Below, piece by piece: positions 1 to 8,043 of a stretch of DNA of 64,000 nt. The notes under the pieces were generated by a model, which saw only the letters and a list, made by a program, of their open reading frames with translations, was not told the origin of the DNA and did no database searches. Origin of the DNA: CAZNOG01 sp964574635. GTDB lineage: Bacteria > Bacteroidota > Bacteroidia > Flavobacteriales_D > Cryomorphaceae. The position numbers were made by a program, and so were the translations under genes. Where the stretch lies: positions 1 to 64,000 of the forward strand of contig CAZNOG010000007.1 of NCBI GenBank assembly GCA_964574635.1, read 5' to 3'. The first letter of the stretch is position 1; every line of letters starts with the position of its first letter.

Positions 1-279
1 TTCAACGGCCGACAACACTACTACCTCACCGGAGAAGAAGGATCGGTGACCTCGGGCTACATCCGGGAATACCACAGCATGGATGTTTCCTTCTCCAGAA
101 GGTTTTGGCAAGACCGCTTGTCGGTTCAATGCGGCGCGAAAAACCTGTTCGACGTTCAAAACCTCCCCGCCTCGACCGGTGGAGGAACGGTTCACGGAGG
201 ATCCCAAGCCGTATCCATCGGCACGGGGCGCACCTACTTCCTTCAAGTCGGACTTGCGCTTTCAAAAAAGGATAAATGA
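1..279 (+). CDS. TonB-dependent receptor, C-terminal fragment (truncated by window edge)
   Basis: The reading frame is open from base 1 and ends at 279, so only the last ~92 residues are present. The segment AKNLFDVQNLPAS matches the 'G-x-x-N-L-F-D' strand motif near the C-terminus of TonB-dependent outer-membrane receptors, and the end has alternating hydrophobic residues typical of a final beta strand (TYFLQVGLAL). The stop overlaps the start of the downstream HmuY-like lipoprotein gene by 4 bases (ATGA), implying one operon. In the family, such receptors import haem, siderophores or other ligands with TonB energy. The HmuY-like neighbour suggests haem or iron, but the ligand cannot be read from this fragment. 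Confidence 0.8.
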   Translation, partial: FNGRQHYYLTGEEGSVTSGYIREYHSMDVSFSRRFWQDRLSVQCGAKNLFDVQNLPASTGGGTVHGGSQAVSIGTGRTYFLQVGLALSKKDK

Positions 280-1241
280 AGCGACTGACGATTTTTGTAT
301 TGGCGAGCATGACCCTTCTCACCGCGTGTGAAAAGGACGAATTGCCCATCGCGCCTTATGAACGAGGCCCGCTCAAAGATGGCGTGGTGAGTATAGGGGC
401 GGGATACAATCACCAATTGTTTTTCAGTTTCGAGCAAAACGCCGTGACGGGTGAAAATCATATCGAAGACTGGGACCTCGCCTTCGAAGGCGGGGACGAC
501 GGATGGAAGGTCGTGCTGAACGAAGCGCGGATGATGGCTGCGTGGCCGAGCGACTTCGACGACGTGGCGACTGCATCGGATACGGCCGGATTCGGACAGG
601 GAAAACGGGTGGAATACGGCGCCACGTCTTATGCCGACCCCGCCATGGGCGACTGGAGGACGAATTCGCCCGTGTATCTGATCGATATGGGATACGGCGC
701 CCAGGGATTGCCCTTGGGATTCTATTGGGTGCAGGTGTTGACCGCGGATGAAAACCAATATTCCATCGCATACCGCAAATTGACGGACTCCGAAACCCGG
801 GAGCGTACGGTGCCAAAATCCCCGAACGTAACATACACCCGGTATTCCTTGATGGGCGATGTGCGCATCGACACTCCCGAAGACAAGGACTGGGACATTC
901 GGTTTACGAAATACACCTTCCGCTTTCTCGACCCGCCCATGGATTATTTCGTCACGGGAGTTTTGGTTCCTCCCGGATCGGCCGTGGCCGACGTGTCGCA
1001 CTTGGATTTCGAAAACCTTTCGGCGAGCGATACCGCCGCCTTTCAGTGGTCTTTCGACGCTTCCGCCATCGGATACGATTGGAAATCCTACGATTTCAAC
1101 TCGTCGACCTACGTGGTGGACGCTTCCCGCGCTTGGATCATTCGCGCCAAAAGCGGATTTTACTACAAGTTGCGTTTTACGGACTACTACGACCGTCAGG
1201 GGAATTCAGGAACCCCACACTTTGAGTTCGGCAAAATCTGA
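276..1241 (+). CDS. HmuY-like surface lipoprotein
   Basis: A 321-residue protein with a lipoprotein signal peptide (lipobox LTAC, Cys18). Two segments with the 'W-D-L/I-x-F' pattern (WDLAFEGG near residue 68 and WDIRFTKYTF near 207) resemble repeated strands of the HmuY family, haemophore-like lipoproteins that deliver haem to a partner TonB receptor. The gene overlaps the receptor upstream by 4 bases, the usual HmuR-HmuY arrangement. The two His ligands of Porphyromonas HmuY are not conserved across the family and I could not place them here, so haem binding is inferred. It could instead bind another ligand for the same receptor. Confidence 0.65.
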   Translation: MKRLTIFVLASMTLLTACEKDELPIAPYERGPLKDGVVSIGAGYNHQLFFSFEQNAVTGENHIEDWDLAFEGGDDGWKVVLNEARMMAAWPSDFDDVATASDTAGFGQGKRVEYGATSYADPAMGDWRTNSPVYLIDMGYGAQGLPLGFYWVQVLTADENQYSIAYRKLTDSETRERTVPKSPNVTYTRYSLMGDVRIDTPEDKDWDIRFTKYTFRFLDPPMDYFVTGVLVPPGSAVADVSHLDFENLSASDTAAFQWSFDASAIGYDWKSYDFNSSTYVVDASRAWIIRAKSGFYYKLRFTDYYDRQGNSGTPHFEFGKI

Positions 1242-1276
1242 CGTCGAAGTTTAAATGCCATCGGTTGGTGCGATTC

Positions 1277-1412
1277 GCGTGAGGTACGCAGCCGGCATCC
1301 TTTTCGGCGCGACCCGCGGAGCCGTGGCCGGTAGAGGGCGACCCCGAAGCCCCTCGTGCGGCCTACGGAACCGGAGGGTCGGGGCGGAAAGATATAGGCG
1401 TAGAACCGACCG
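1277..1412 (-). repeat. Intergenic repeat family, copy A (minus orientation)
   Basis: Read on the minus strand this stretch holds a GGGTCG-type box, then a short G+C-rich hairpin core, then GGATGCCGGC followed by a CTCACGC end. The same order of boxes recurs at 6118-6303, 25771-26000, 53237-53388 and 61946-62084, and reversed at 48494-48605. It lies between the convergent HmuY-like and nadE genes. No convincing coding frame is present. Function is unknown. Confidence 0.55.
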
Positions 1413-1527
1413 CGGCCGACTGCTTTTATCGAAGTGTGTCACCTCGAAATGTTGAGAAAAACGACGTGGACGGACCTGCCGCGGGCACGCCCCGAAACCA
1501 TCGCAAAACGATGTAATCCTTTTTAAA

Positions 1528-2313
1528 TCAATTTTTTGACTCTCTGAGCCGAGGCGGAATAGTGCAGACGGGAATGGGGGTGAATTTGTGCTTGTTTGCC
1601 GCGTGAAGTCTGCGGTAAATGGCCAGCACCTCGCGCTGGCGATCGGTGAGGTTCTCGCCTTCGCCACGGTAGGTCATGGCCCACTCCAACTCGGGGTAGG
1701 AGGCGCCCAACTGATCTTCGTCGGTGCGTCGATCGCCCCATAAACCGTCGGTTGGCGCGGCTTGCAGAATCTCCTCGTCGATGCCCAATTCGGCTCCGAT
1801 GGCGTACACCTCCGACTTCATGAGATCTGCGATGGGACTCAAATCCACCGCTCCATCGCCGTACTTGGTGAAGAACCCCACGCCGAAATCTTCCACCTTG
1901 TTGCCCGTGCCGGCGACCAGCAAACCGTGCGTGGCCGCGTGGTAGTATATGGCCGACATGCGCAACCGCGATTGCAGATTGGCGAGGGCCAGCCCTTGGG
2001 GCGCTTCGCCGGACGGGATGGAGGCGACGAATGTGTCGTACACCCCACTCAAATCGTGGATGATGGACTTGACCCGGGTGTGGTTTTTCTTCAGGTGCTC
2101 GATGTGCCTGATGGCCCGAGAGGATTCGCTGATCGCCTGATGGATAGGCAGTTGAAGGCAGAGCACGTCCATGGAAGTGCGGGCGCAGAGGGCCGAAGTT
2201 ACCGCCGAATCGATTCCGCCGGAAATGCCGAGTGCGAAACCGGACATTCCCGCCTCCCGCGCGTAATCCGCGAGCCATTGGGTGATGTGGTCTATGACTC
2301 CTCTTGTATCCAT
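1528..2313 (-). CDS. nadE: NH3-dependent NAD+ synthetase
   Basis: A 261-residue protein that makes NAD+ from nicotinic acid adenine dinucleotide, ATP and ammonia in the cytoplasm. The PP-loop signature SGGIDSAV lies near residues 30-37, followed by the expected ASIPSGEAPQGLALANLQSRLR and VAGTGNKVEDFGVGFFTKYGDG-type segments that line the nucleotide sites. The length is that of the short form without the N-terminal glutaminase domain, so free ammonia is the likely nitrogen donor. It lies 83 bases downstream of an outer-membrane barrel gene on the same strand. The nadE-gldB-gldC neighbourhood is, from memory, common in Flavobacteriia. Confidence 0.95.
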   Translation of the reverse strand: MDTRGVIDHITQWLADYAREAGMSGFALGISGGIDSAVTSALCARTSMDVLCLQLPIHQAISESSRAIRHIEHLKKNHTRVKSIIHDLSGVYDTFVASIPSGEAPQGLALANLQSRLRMSAIYYHAATHGLLVAGTGNKVEDFGVGFFTKYGDGAVDLSPIADLMKSEVYAIGAELGIDEEILQAAPTDGLWGDRRTDEDQLGASYPELEWAMTYRGEGENLTDRQREVLAIYRRLHAANKHKFTPIPVCTIPPRLRESKN

Positions 2314-2396
2314 TTATTCGAGTGAGCGTGTGGTTTTGGGTGGACAAAACCACAATCTCGGGGTTTGGCGCCCGTCGGCGACCGATTTACCTCCGA

Positions 2397-3188
2397 TCAG
2401 AAGTACACACCGACGCGAACCGCCACATAGTTGATCGACGATTTGACCTTTCTGTCGGTGTAAGGCTCGCCGGTGTCGGGGTTGGTCACGAGAAAGCCTT
2501 CGGAGTTGACCTCGCCGGTGGGCAGTTTGTATGATTTGTCGAACACGTTGTTCAGGCCGTTGTTCCACTCCACGCCCACGACTGCATTGGTATTTCCGGT
2601 GAGGTTGAATTCAAAGCCCAGCTCCAAATGCAGCCCCATGCGCAGGAGGTTTGTCAGTTTGGTGGCGCTTTCGTCTTCCTGGTTTCTGCTTTCGGCCGAG
2701 GGATTATCCGCGAGGATGGATTTGCTGTCGTAGGTGGATTTGAAGTTGAAACCCATGTTGGCGCCCACGCGGCCGAAGTACCGGATGTAGCCGATTTCGT
2801 TGGTTCGCAGCATCAGCGTAAGCGGGATTTCGACGTAATTGATGCGGTAATCGGTGGTGCGGCTCGTGAGTTTGTATCCGCGGTCTTCGCGTACGAAGTA
2901 TTCGTGTTGGATGGTTCCGCCCAAGTTCGTCTGAAAAATCCCGGTAGAGAAGTAGTAATTCTGGGAGGTGCCCAAGGCGAAATCGGCGTGCAAACCGTAC
3001 GAAATGTTGAACCGGGGGCCGTCGGGATTGACGAATTCGGAGTTGCCGTCGGTGTTGAACCACGAAATAACAGGTGCCACCGAGAGCCCCATCCGTACTT
3101 TGGGCTGGTTTTGTTCGTTGGGAACTTGTGCGTTTGCCGAGAGTGACAACGCGGCAATGGCGATGGCTACGAGCGCGTACTTTTTCAT
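2397..3188 (-). CDS. Outer-membrane beta-barrel protein (PorT-like porin family)
   Basis: A 263-residue protein with an N-terminal signal peptide (MKKYALVAIAIAALSLSANA then QV). The rest alternates polar and hydrophobic residues in short strands, and ends in an aromatic residue (VAVRVGVYF), as outer-membrane barrels do. Size and strand pattern fit the small 'outer membrane protein beta-barrel' families common in Bacteroidota. No enzyme motif is visible. It is divergent from gldB across only 44 bases, with a perfect -7 box (TACTTTTG) for this gene in that gap. The specific role is unknown; a link to gliding or secretion is suggested only by position. Confidence 0.7.
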   Translation of the reverse strand: MKKYALVAIAIAALSLSANAQVPNEQNQPKVRMGLSVAPVISWFNTDGNSEFVNPDGPRFNISYGLHADFALGTSQNYYFSTGIFQTNLGGTIQHEYFVREDRGYKLTSRTTDYRINYVEIPLTLMLRTNEIGYIRYFGRVGANMGFNFKSTYDSKSILADNPSAESRNQEDESATKLTNLLRMGLHLELGFEFNLTGNTNAVVGVEWNNGLNNVFDKSYKLPTGEVNSEGFLVTNPDTGEPYTDRKVKSSINYVAVRVGVYF

Positions 3189-3212
3189 AGTTTTGATGTC
3201 GATTTATAAATC

Positions 3213-3220
3213 CAAAAGTA
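3213..3220 (-). promoter_or_regulatory. Bacteroidota -7 box for the 2397-3188 gene
   Basis: TACTTTTG on the minus strand matches TAnnTTTG exactly and would start transcription near 3206, 18 bases before the ATG. No clear -33 TTTG is present at the right distance. Confidence 0.45.
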
Positions 3221-3232
3221 AGGAAATTTTAG

Positions 3233-4249
3233 ATGGTCATCCCCCGATCAATTGCCTTGTTCATCGTGGCCGGCATGGCCGTTGCATGTTCCGGCGACCC
3301 CTACGACGTAGACACTTCCTCGGTTGATTACGAGGAGGAATTCCGACGGCTGGATCGAGCGGTTTTCGATCTGCCCGAAAACCCCGACGCCGACGATTTG
3401 ACGGCCCTCGAAGACGAGTACGGCGACTTTCTGAACATCTACTTCGAAGACATTATGCGCGTGGGTCCCCCCGATAACCCCATGACCGCCGATTTGTTCA
3501 GCCGTTTCGTCAAGGACCCCAACTGGCGGGAACTCCAGGAAACCATCGAATCACGCCACCCCGATCTCGAGGAGGAAGCGGCGCGAATCACCGAAGCGTT
3601 CAAGCGCTATGCCGTGCATTTCGACGCCGATACACTCCCGAAATTGGTGGCCTACAATTCGGGCTTCAACGTGGGGGTGTATCCCACGCCCCAATGGTTG
3701 GGAGTGGGTCTGGAGTGGTACTCGGGCAATGACCATCCCATCATAGACCGCCTTCCACCCGATTTGTTTCCACAGTACAAAAGAGACAAAATGCGCATCG
3801 ATTACCTCGTGCCCAACGCGGTAAAAGGTTGGCTCATGGTACGGTACGCCAATCAGCTCGAAGGCAAAGACCTTTTGGGGCACATGGTGTTCCACGGAAA
3901 AATGGCTTTCGTCACGAGTGCGTTGTTGCCCGACGTTCCCCTCACGGATATCCTGAATTATACCCAAGAGCAAATCCAATGGTGCCGGACGAACGAGTTC
4001 GACGTTTGGAAGCACTTCGTGGAAAACGATTTGATTTTTACCAACGATGCAGGGCAGATCAACCGCATGACGGGCGAAGGACCCTTCACGCACGGAATGC
4101 CGCCCGAATCGCCCGGCGGTATCGGTGTGTGGGTGGGATTCCGCATGGTGGAAAGCTACATGAAGCGGAACGCGGATACCGATCTCAAAACCCTGATCGA
4201 CATGAACGACGATCGCGCATTTTTGAACACGTATAAACCCGGAAGATGA
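3233..4249 (+). CDS. gldB: Gliding motility lipoprotein GldB
   Basis: A 338-residue lipoprotein with a signal peptide ending at Cys19 (MAVAC). The GldB family pattern is visible: an early DLPENP region, then the block with HGKMAFVTSALLPD, YTQEQIQWC and NEFDVWKHF. In Flavobacterium johnsoniae GldB is required for gliding and for stability of the GldA/F/G or T9SS-related machinery; its exact biochemical job is not settled. The gene overlaps gldC by 4 bases (ATGA at 4246-4249), so the two are translationally coupled. Start ATG 3233 gives a good signal peptide. Confidence 0.92.
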   Translation: MVIPRSIALFIVAGMAVACSGDPYDVDTSSVDYEEEFRRLDRAVFDLPENPDADDLTALEDEYGDFLNIYFEDIMRVGPPDNPMTADLFSRFVKDPNWRELQETIESRHPDLEEEAARITEAFKRYAVHFDADTLPKLVAYNSGFNVGVYPTPQWLGVGLEWYSGNDHPIIDRLPPDLFPQYKRDKMRIDYLVPNAVKGWLMVRYANQLEGKDLLGHMVFHGKMAFVTSALLPDVPLTDILNYTQEQIQWCRTNEFDVWKHFVENDLIFTNDAGQINRMTGEGPFTHGMPPESPGGIGVWVGFRMVESYMKRNADTDLKTLIDMNDDRAFLNTYKPGR

Positions 4250-4584
4250 ACAAAGACATCACCAAGCGAACCAAGATTGAAATCGAAGTGGGACTCGACG
4301 AGCACAACGTGCCCACCGAGCTGAAATGGTTTTCGGAAGACGGCAACCAAGGCGGAGAGTGCAAAGCGGCCATGCTGTCGATATGGGATGCGGAGGAGGA
4401 AAACACTCTGCGCATCGATCTGTGGAACAAAGACATGGATGTGTACGACATGCAGCGCTTCTTTCACCAATCCCTGCTCACCATGGGCGATACTTTCGAG
4501 AGGGCCACGGGCGGAACCAAAGCCGCAGCCGAAATCCGGGAATTCGCCGAAAAGTTCGCGCGCACCACGGGGCTGAAGGGCTGA
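4246..4584 (+). CDS. gldC: Gliding motility protein GldC
   Basis: A 112-residue cytoplasmic-looking protein with no signal peptide. It has the family features: an N-terminal strand KIEIEVGLDEHNVPTELKW, acidic centre, then IDLWNKDMDVYDMQRFF and a C-terminal helix ending FAEKFARTTGLKG. The length is that of known GldC proteins (about 110). It follows gldB with a 4-base overlap and converges on engB 15 bases later. GldC is accessory: loss in F. johnsoniae reduces rather than abolishes gliding. The molecular function is not known. Confidence 0.92.
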   Translation: MNKDITKRTKIEIEVGLDEHNVPTELKWFSEDGNQGGECKAAMLSIWDAEEENTLRIDLWNKDMDVYDMQRFFHQSLLTMGDTFERATGGTKAAAEIREFAEKFARTTGLKG

Positions 4585-4599
4585 CGACCGCCGCCCGGA

Positions 4600-5232
4600 T
4601 TACTCTTCGGGCAATTCTTTATTTAAGGTGTCGATGTATTCGAGCAGGGCATCCCGACCCAGACCGCTCTCCGCAGAAGTGACGAAGTGCAGGGGCAAAG
4701 CCTCCCACGCTTCCAGCATTTTGGTGTGGTAATCGGCCACGTGTTTATCCACGGCCCCGGGTTTCAGCTTGTCGGCCTTGGTGAAGATCATCGCGAAGGG
4801 CACTTCTTTTCTCGCCAGGTACTCCATGAATTCCAGGTCCAAGCGCTGGGGCTCATGCCGAATGTCGACCAACACGAAGGCGCAAACCAAATTTTCCCGC
4901 CGCCGCAAGTACGGGTATATAATGTCTTTAAACTCGTTGCGCATCTTCTTCGACACCTTGGCGTAGCCGTATCCCGGCAAGTCGGCCAAATACCACAAAG
5001 GAGATTTTTCCCCCGGGTTGTGGATTGAAAAATGGTTGATCAGACGCGTTTTTCCCGGTTTTCCCGACGTCTTCGCCAAGTCTTTCCGGCCCACCAGCAT
5101 GTTGAGCAACGACGATTTTCCCACGTTGCTGCGCCCCACGAAAGCGTATTCCGGCAGGGTGGGTTCCGGACATTGGTCCACCGTTCGGCTGCTTTTCACA
5201 AAGCGCGCCTCGACTTCCGGAAAAGCTGTCAT
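4600..5232 (-). CDS. engB: Ribosome biogenesis GTPase EngB (YihA/YsxC)
   Basis: A 210-residue single-domain GTPase acting in large ribosomal subunit assembly. G1 is GRSNVGKSS at residues 33-41, G2/switch I lies in KTSGKPGKTRLINHF, G3 is DLPGYG, G4 is FTKADKL and G5 is the TSAESGLG region. Length and motif order are those of EngB. It lies 13 bases downstream of an alpha/beta hydrolase gene on the same strand, so the two are probably co-transcribed. Confidence 0.95.
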   Translation of the reverse strand: MTAFPEVEARFVKSSRTVDQCPEPTLPEYAFVGRSNVGKSSLLNMLVGRKDLAKTSGKPGKTRLINHFSIHNPGEKSPLWYLADLPGYGYAKVSKKMRNEFKDIIYPYLRRRENLVCAFVLVDIRHEPQRLDLEFMEYLARKEVPFAMIFTKADKLKPGAVDKHVADYHTKMLEAWEALPLHFVTSAESGLGRDALLEYIDTLNKELPEE

Positions 5233-5245
5233 GGGTACCGTGTTT

Positions 5246-6004
5246 TCAGAAGGTCTTCCGCAGCCACGCCTCCATCAGCGTGTTGAATTCTTCGGGGTGT
5301 TCCATCATCGGGGCGTGCCCGCATTTATCGATCCAGTACAGGTCGGAGTTCTGCAGTTTCTCGTGAAATTCCTCGGCGACGTCGGGCGGGGTGATCGTAT
5401 CGTTTTTGCCCCAGATCAAGCACACCGGCATGGTAAAGCGGTGCAGGTCTTCGCGCATGTTGTGCCGAATGGCCGATTTGGCCAGAGCCAGCACGCGCAC
5501 CAATTTCGATCGGTCGCTCACGATTTCAAACGTCGTTTCCACCAGTTCGTCCGTCACGATGCCCGGGTCGTAAAAGGTCACACCGATTTTTTTCCGGATG
5601 TAATCCTTGTCTTCCCGTCGCGGAAAAGACCCCCCGAAGGCGTTTTCGTACAGCCCCGAACTTCCCGTGAGCACCATGGCCTTCACGCTTTCCGGGCGCA
5701 TCTTGGCGGTCACCAACGCCACGTGGCCCCCCAGGGAGTTGCCCAGGAGAATCACGTCGTTGAAATTCATTTCGTCCAGGAATTCCACGATGAATTTCGC
5801 CAAGCTGCTCACCCCGGTTTTCACCAGAGGCAGCTCGTACAGAGGCATCAGCGGCACCACCACGCGGTGCGTTTTCCCGAAGTGGTCTATCACCCCCTCG
5901 AAGTTGCTCAATGCTCCGAACAAACCGTGCAGAATCAGGATGACATCCCCTTCCCCACGTTCGAAATATTTGAATTTTCCGCTTTGTTGAATCTCAGATT
6001 TCAT
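5246..6004 (-). CDS. Alpha/beta hydrolase
   Basis: A 252-residue protein of the alpha/beta-hydrolase fold. The oxyanion segment is LHGLFG (25-30), the nucleophile elbow is GNSLGG with Ser90, the acid is Asp202 in WGKNDTITP and the base is His230 in CGHAPM, so the triad is complete. There is no signal peptide. The sequence resembles the broad MhpC/BioH-like group of Bacteroidota proteins found beside engB. The substrate cannot be deduced; an esterase or C-C hydrolase are both possible. Confidence 0.85.
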   Translation of the reverse strand: MKSEIQQSGKFKYFERGEGDVILILHGLFGALSNFEGVIDHFGKTHRVVVPLMPLYELPLVKTGVSSLAKFIVEFLDEMNFNDVILLGNSLGGHVALVTAKMRPESVKAMVLTGSSGLYENAFGGSFPRREDKDYIRKKIGVTFYDPGIVTDELVETTFEIVSDRSKLVRVLALAKSAIRHNMREDLHRFTMPVCLIWGKNDTITPPDVAEEFHEKLQNSDLYWIDKCGHAPMMEHPEEFNTLMEAWLRKTF

Positions 6005-6117
6005 ACGCTTTCCAAACGCCCAAATATAAGTTTATTCCACTATCTCCTCCCAACCTCCGCCTCAAATCGACCCCAAAGAAAATACACGCGGCTCACCTCG
6101 GGAAGCGGGTTGGGGTG

Positions 6118-6303
6118 GGGGCGCTCCGCGTCCGGTTATCCTCTCTTGCTTTATCGGGCTGCGCGGAGCCGGGCTATCCCCTGTATCCGCCCAACGGGTG
6201 CGGCGGCTGCGTAAGGCGCGGGGTGGAGCTTCTTCGTCGCTCACCCCGGCGCCACGCTCCCGCCGCACCCGCCGGGCGGGATGCCGGTCCTATCCCTCGC
6301 CCA
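6118..6303 (+). repeat. Intergenic repeat family, copy B
   Basis: Starts with a GCGCTCCGCGTCCGG box, has GGGCTATCC (6171-6179) and ends GGGATGCCGGTCC then TATCCCTCGC. The core is a strong hairpin: CGGGTGCGGCGG at 6195-6206 is an exact reverse complement of 6260-6271, with a second GGGGTG/CACCCC pairing inside. It occupies the divergent gap between the hydrolase and mraZ. No coding function is seen. Confidence 0.65.
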
Positions 6304-6591
6304 AAAAATCACCCCTCTCACATTCCCGATTACCTCCCCCATTTTTGAACCGCATTCCGGTCATCCTCTCTGAATTTTTTCCGCAATCCCAAGCCCGACC
6401 GCTGATTTACCGCCGGTTGGTCCTGTTTTTTTAATGGCTGTTTAAGTTATTCACAATTTTTGGTGAATAGCTTTTCCACCCCTTCCGGTCCGGTGTCGGG
6501 ATATTCCTTTGTTTTCCCCGTCAAATCAGCTCTTCACGCCAATTTTACGGCCGAGAAAATCCCCGTTTGCGCGCAAAACTTATCAACAATG

Positions 6592-6626
6592 TGGTAAAAA
6601 ATGGGAGAAAGTGGGAGGATGTGGTA
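6592..6626 (+). promoter_or_regulatory. Candidate MraZ operator: four TGGKA boxes at 10-bp spacing
   Basis: TGGTA (6592), TGGGA (6602), TGGGA (6612) and TGGTA (6622) recur at exactly 10-bp intervals, so all face one side of the helix. MraZ of E. coli and Mycoplasma binds direct TGGG-type repeats separated by 5 bases upstream of its own operon. The array ends 36 bases before the mraZ ATG, and a near-consensus -7 box TAATTTAG follows at 6636-6643, so bound MraZ would cover the promoter. Binding is inferred. Confidence 0.7.
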
Positions 6627-6635
6627 AACATTGAC

Positions 6636-6643
6636 TAATTTAG
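6636..6643 (+). promoter_or_regulatory. Possible -7 box of the mraZ/dcw promoter
   Basis: TAATTTAG differs from TAnnTTTG at one position and would place +1 near 6650, giving a leader of about 13 bases. No clear -33 TTTG is visible; the MraZ boxes occupy that region. Confidence 0.35.
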
Positions 6644-6662
6644 CGTTGCCATTGAACCCACT

Positions 6663-7124
6663 ATGTTGAATTTGCTCGGAGAATACGATTGCAAGCTGGA
6701 TTCCAAAGGCCGGATGATGTTTCCTTCCGGCCTGAAGAAGCAATTGCAGGAAGTCTTGCACGAGGGATTCGTGGTAAACCGCGATCTGTTCGACAAGTGC
6801 CTGGTCATTTACCCCAAGAGGGAGTGGGAAGAGGTCGCCCGCCGCGTAGGCAAGCTCAATCGCTTCGTGGCCAAGAATGTACGGTTCATGCGCAGGTTCA
6901 ACAACGGGGCGACGCCCGTGGAGCTCGACGGCGCCGGCCGCATCCTGCTGCCCGCGTCGCTCACGGCATACGCCGAACTGGAAAAGGAAGTGAAGGTCAC
7001 CGGAAGTTTCGGTAGGATCGAAGTGTGGAGCAAAGCCAACTACGAGGCGGCCCTCAACGAGGACGTCGATCTGGGGGCTTTGTCGGAGGAAGTCATGGGT
7101 GGTGCCGATGATGGGGGAGAATGA
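6663..7124 (+). CDS. mraZ: Transcriptional regulator MraZ
   Basis: A 153-residue protein, the usual length. Two SpoVT/AbrB-like half-domains are visible: LGEYDCKLDSKGRMMFPSGL near the N-terminus and VELDGAGRILLPASLTAYA near residues 88-106, each with the D-x-K/A-G-R core. MraZ forms ring oligomers and represses the dcw operon from repeats upstream of its own gene; four such repeats precede it here. It is the first gene of the cluster and overlaps the start of rsmH. Confidence 0.96.
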   Translation: MLNLLGEYDCKLDSKGRMMFPSGLKKQLQEVLHEGFVVNRDLFDKCLVIYPKREWEEVARRVGKLNRFVAKNVRFMRRFNNGATPVELDGAGRILLPASLTAYAELEKEVKVTGSFGRIEVWSKANYEAALNEDVDLGALSEEVMGGADDGGE

Positions 7125-8043
7125 GCGTTACCACGAGCCGGTCATGCTCCGGCAGAGCGTGGAGGGATTGATTACGAATGATGAGGGCGTCTACGTCGAC
7201 GCCACCTTCGGCGGGGGAGGACATTCCCGCGAAGTTCTTTCGGTACTGAGGCAAAACGGCAGGTTGATCGCCTTCGATCGCGATCCGGAAGCGGCGGGAA
7301 ACGCGCCCGACGATCCGCGGTTCAAATTCATCTCCGGCGATTTCCGCCACTTGAAAAACAGTTTGAGGTTTATCGGAGTCACGGCCATCGACGGACTTCT
7401 CGCCGATTTGGGAGTGTCGTCCCATCAATTCGACGAGGCCGGCAGGGGCTTTTCCATCCGACTCGACGGCCCGCTCGACATGCGGATGGACACGGCTTCG
7501 CCCCTCACCGCCGCCAAAGTGGTCAACGAGTACGATCGCGACGAGCTGATTCGCATCCTTCGAGAGTACGGCGAGGTGCCGGCCGCACACAGGGTGGCCG
7601 ACGCCATTGTCGACGCCCGCAACGCGAATCCGCTCAAGACCACCGACCAACTCGTCGATGCGGTGCGCCCTCTCGTCAAAGGGCCCAAAATCAACCGGTT
7701 TCTGGCGCAGGTTTTCCAAGCCGTACGGCTGGAAGTCAACGGGGAGATGGAGGCTTTGAAAGACCTGCTGAACCAATCGGCGCAAGTGGTGAAACCCGGT
7801 GGTCGACTGGTGGTCATCTCTTACCACTCCTTGGAAGACCGGCCCGTGAAGAGGTTCATGAAAACGGGTGGATTCACCGGTGAGATGAAAAAGGACTTTC
7901 ACGGAAACCCCTTGCGGCCGTTCGTCCCCATGAAGGGCATGCCTCTCGTTCCGACGGAAGAAGAAATTGAAAAGAATAACAGGGCGCGCAGCGCCAAACT
8001 TCGAATAGCGACACGCAATGAACAACCGTTCGAAATCCACTGA
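7108..8043 (+). CDS. rsmH: 16S rRNA (cytosine-1402-N4) methyltransferase RsmH
   Basis: A SAM-dependent methyltransferase of about 311 residues that modifies C1402 of 16S rRNA. The SAM-binding motif is VDATFGGGGHS near residue 30; further family blocks are ADLGVSSHQFDEAGRGFS, RGFSIRLDGPLDMRMD and the C-terminal HSLEDRPVKRFM. An in-frame GTG exists at 7099, but ATG 7108 or 7111 fits the family N-terminus (YHEPVML) better. All of these overlap mraZ, so translation is coupled. The end overlaps ftsL by 26 bases. Confidence 0.95.
   Translation: MMGENERYHEPVMLRQSVEGLITNDEGVYVDATFGGGGHSREVLSVLRQNGRLIAFDRDPEAAGNAPDDPRFKFISGDFRHLKNSLRFIGVTAIDGLLADLGVSSHQFDEAGRGFSIRLDGPLDMRMDTASPLTAAKVVNEYDRDELIRILREYGEVPAAHRVADAIVDARNANPLKTTDQLVDAVRPLVKGPKINRFLAQVFQAVRLEVNGEMEALKDLLNQSAQVVKPGGRLVVISYHSLEDRPVKRFMKTGGFTGEMKKDFHGNPLRPFVPMKGMPLVPTEEEIEKNNRARSAKLRIATRNEQPFEIH

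Larger units (their letters stand above)
6005..6662. other. 658-bp non-coding gap between the hydrolase and mraZ
   Basis: This gap holds repeat copy B, an AT-rich zone with a 7-bp inverted repeat TATTCAC/GTGAATA (6448-6454 and 6463-6469), and the mraZ control region. Short open frames inside it show no coding character. Confidence 0.6.

Noticed and set aside
1255..1667. Small open frames on both strands in the gap after the HmuY-like gene
   Set aside because: They lie within repeat copy A and overlap the end of nadE; Arg/Pro-rich composition reflects G+C-rich repeat sequence, not protein.
6447..6588. DnaA boxes or a replication origin upstream of mraZ
   Set aside because: TTATTCACA (6447-6455) fits a DnaA box and TTATCAACA (6580-6588) is one off, but two isolated 9-mers in AT-rich DNA are expected by chance and no origin-type genes are nearby.
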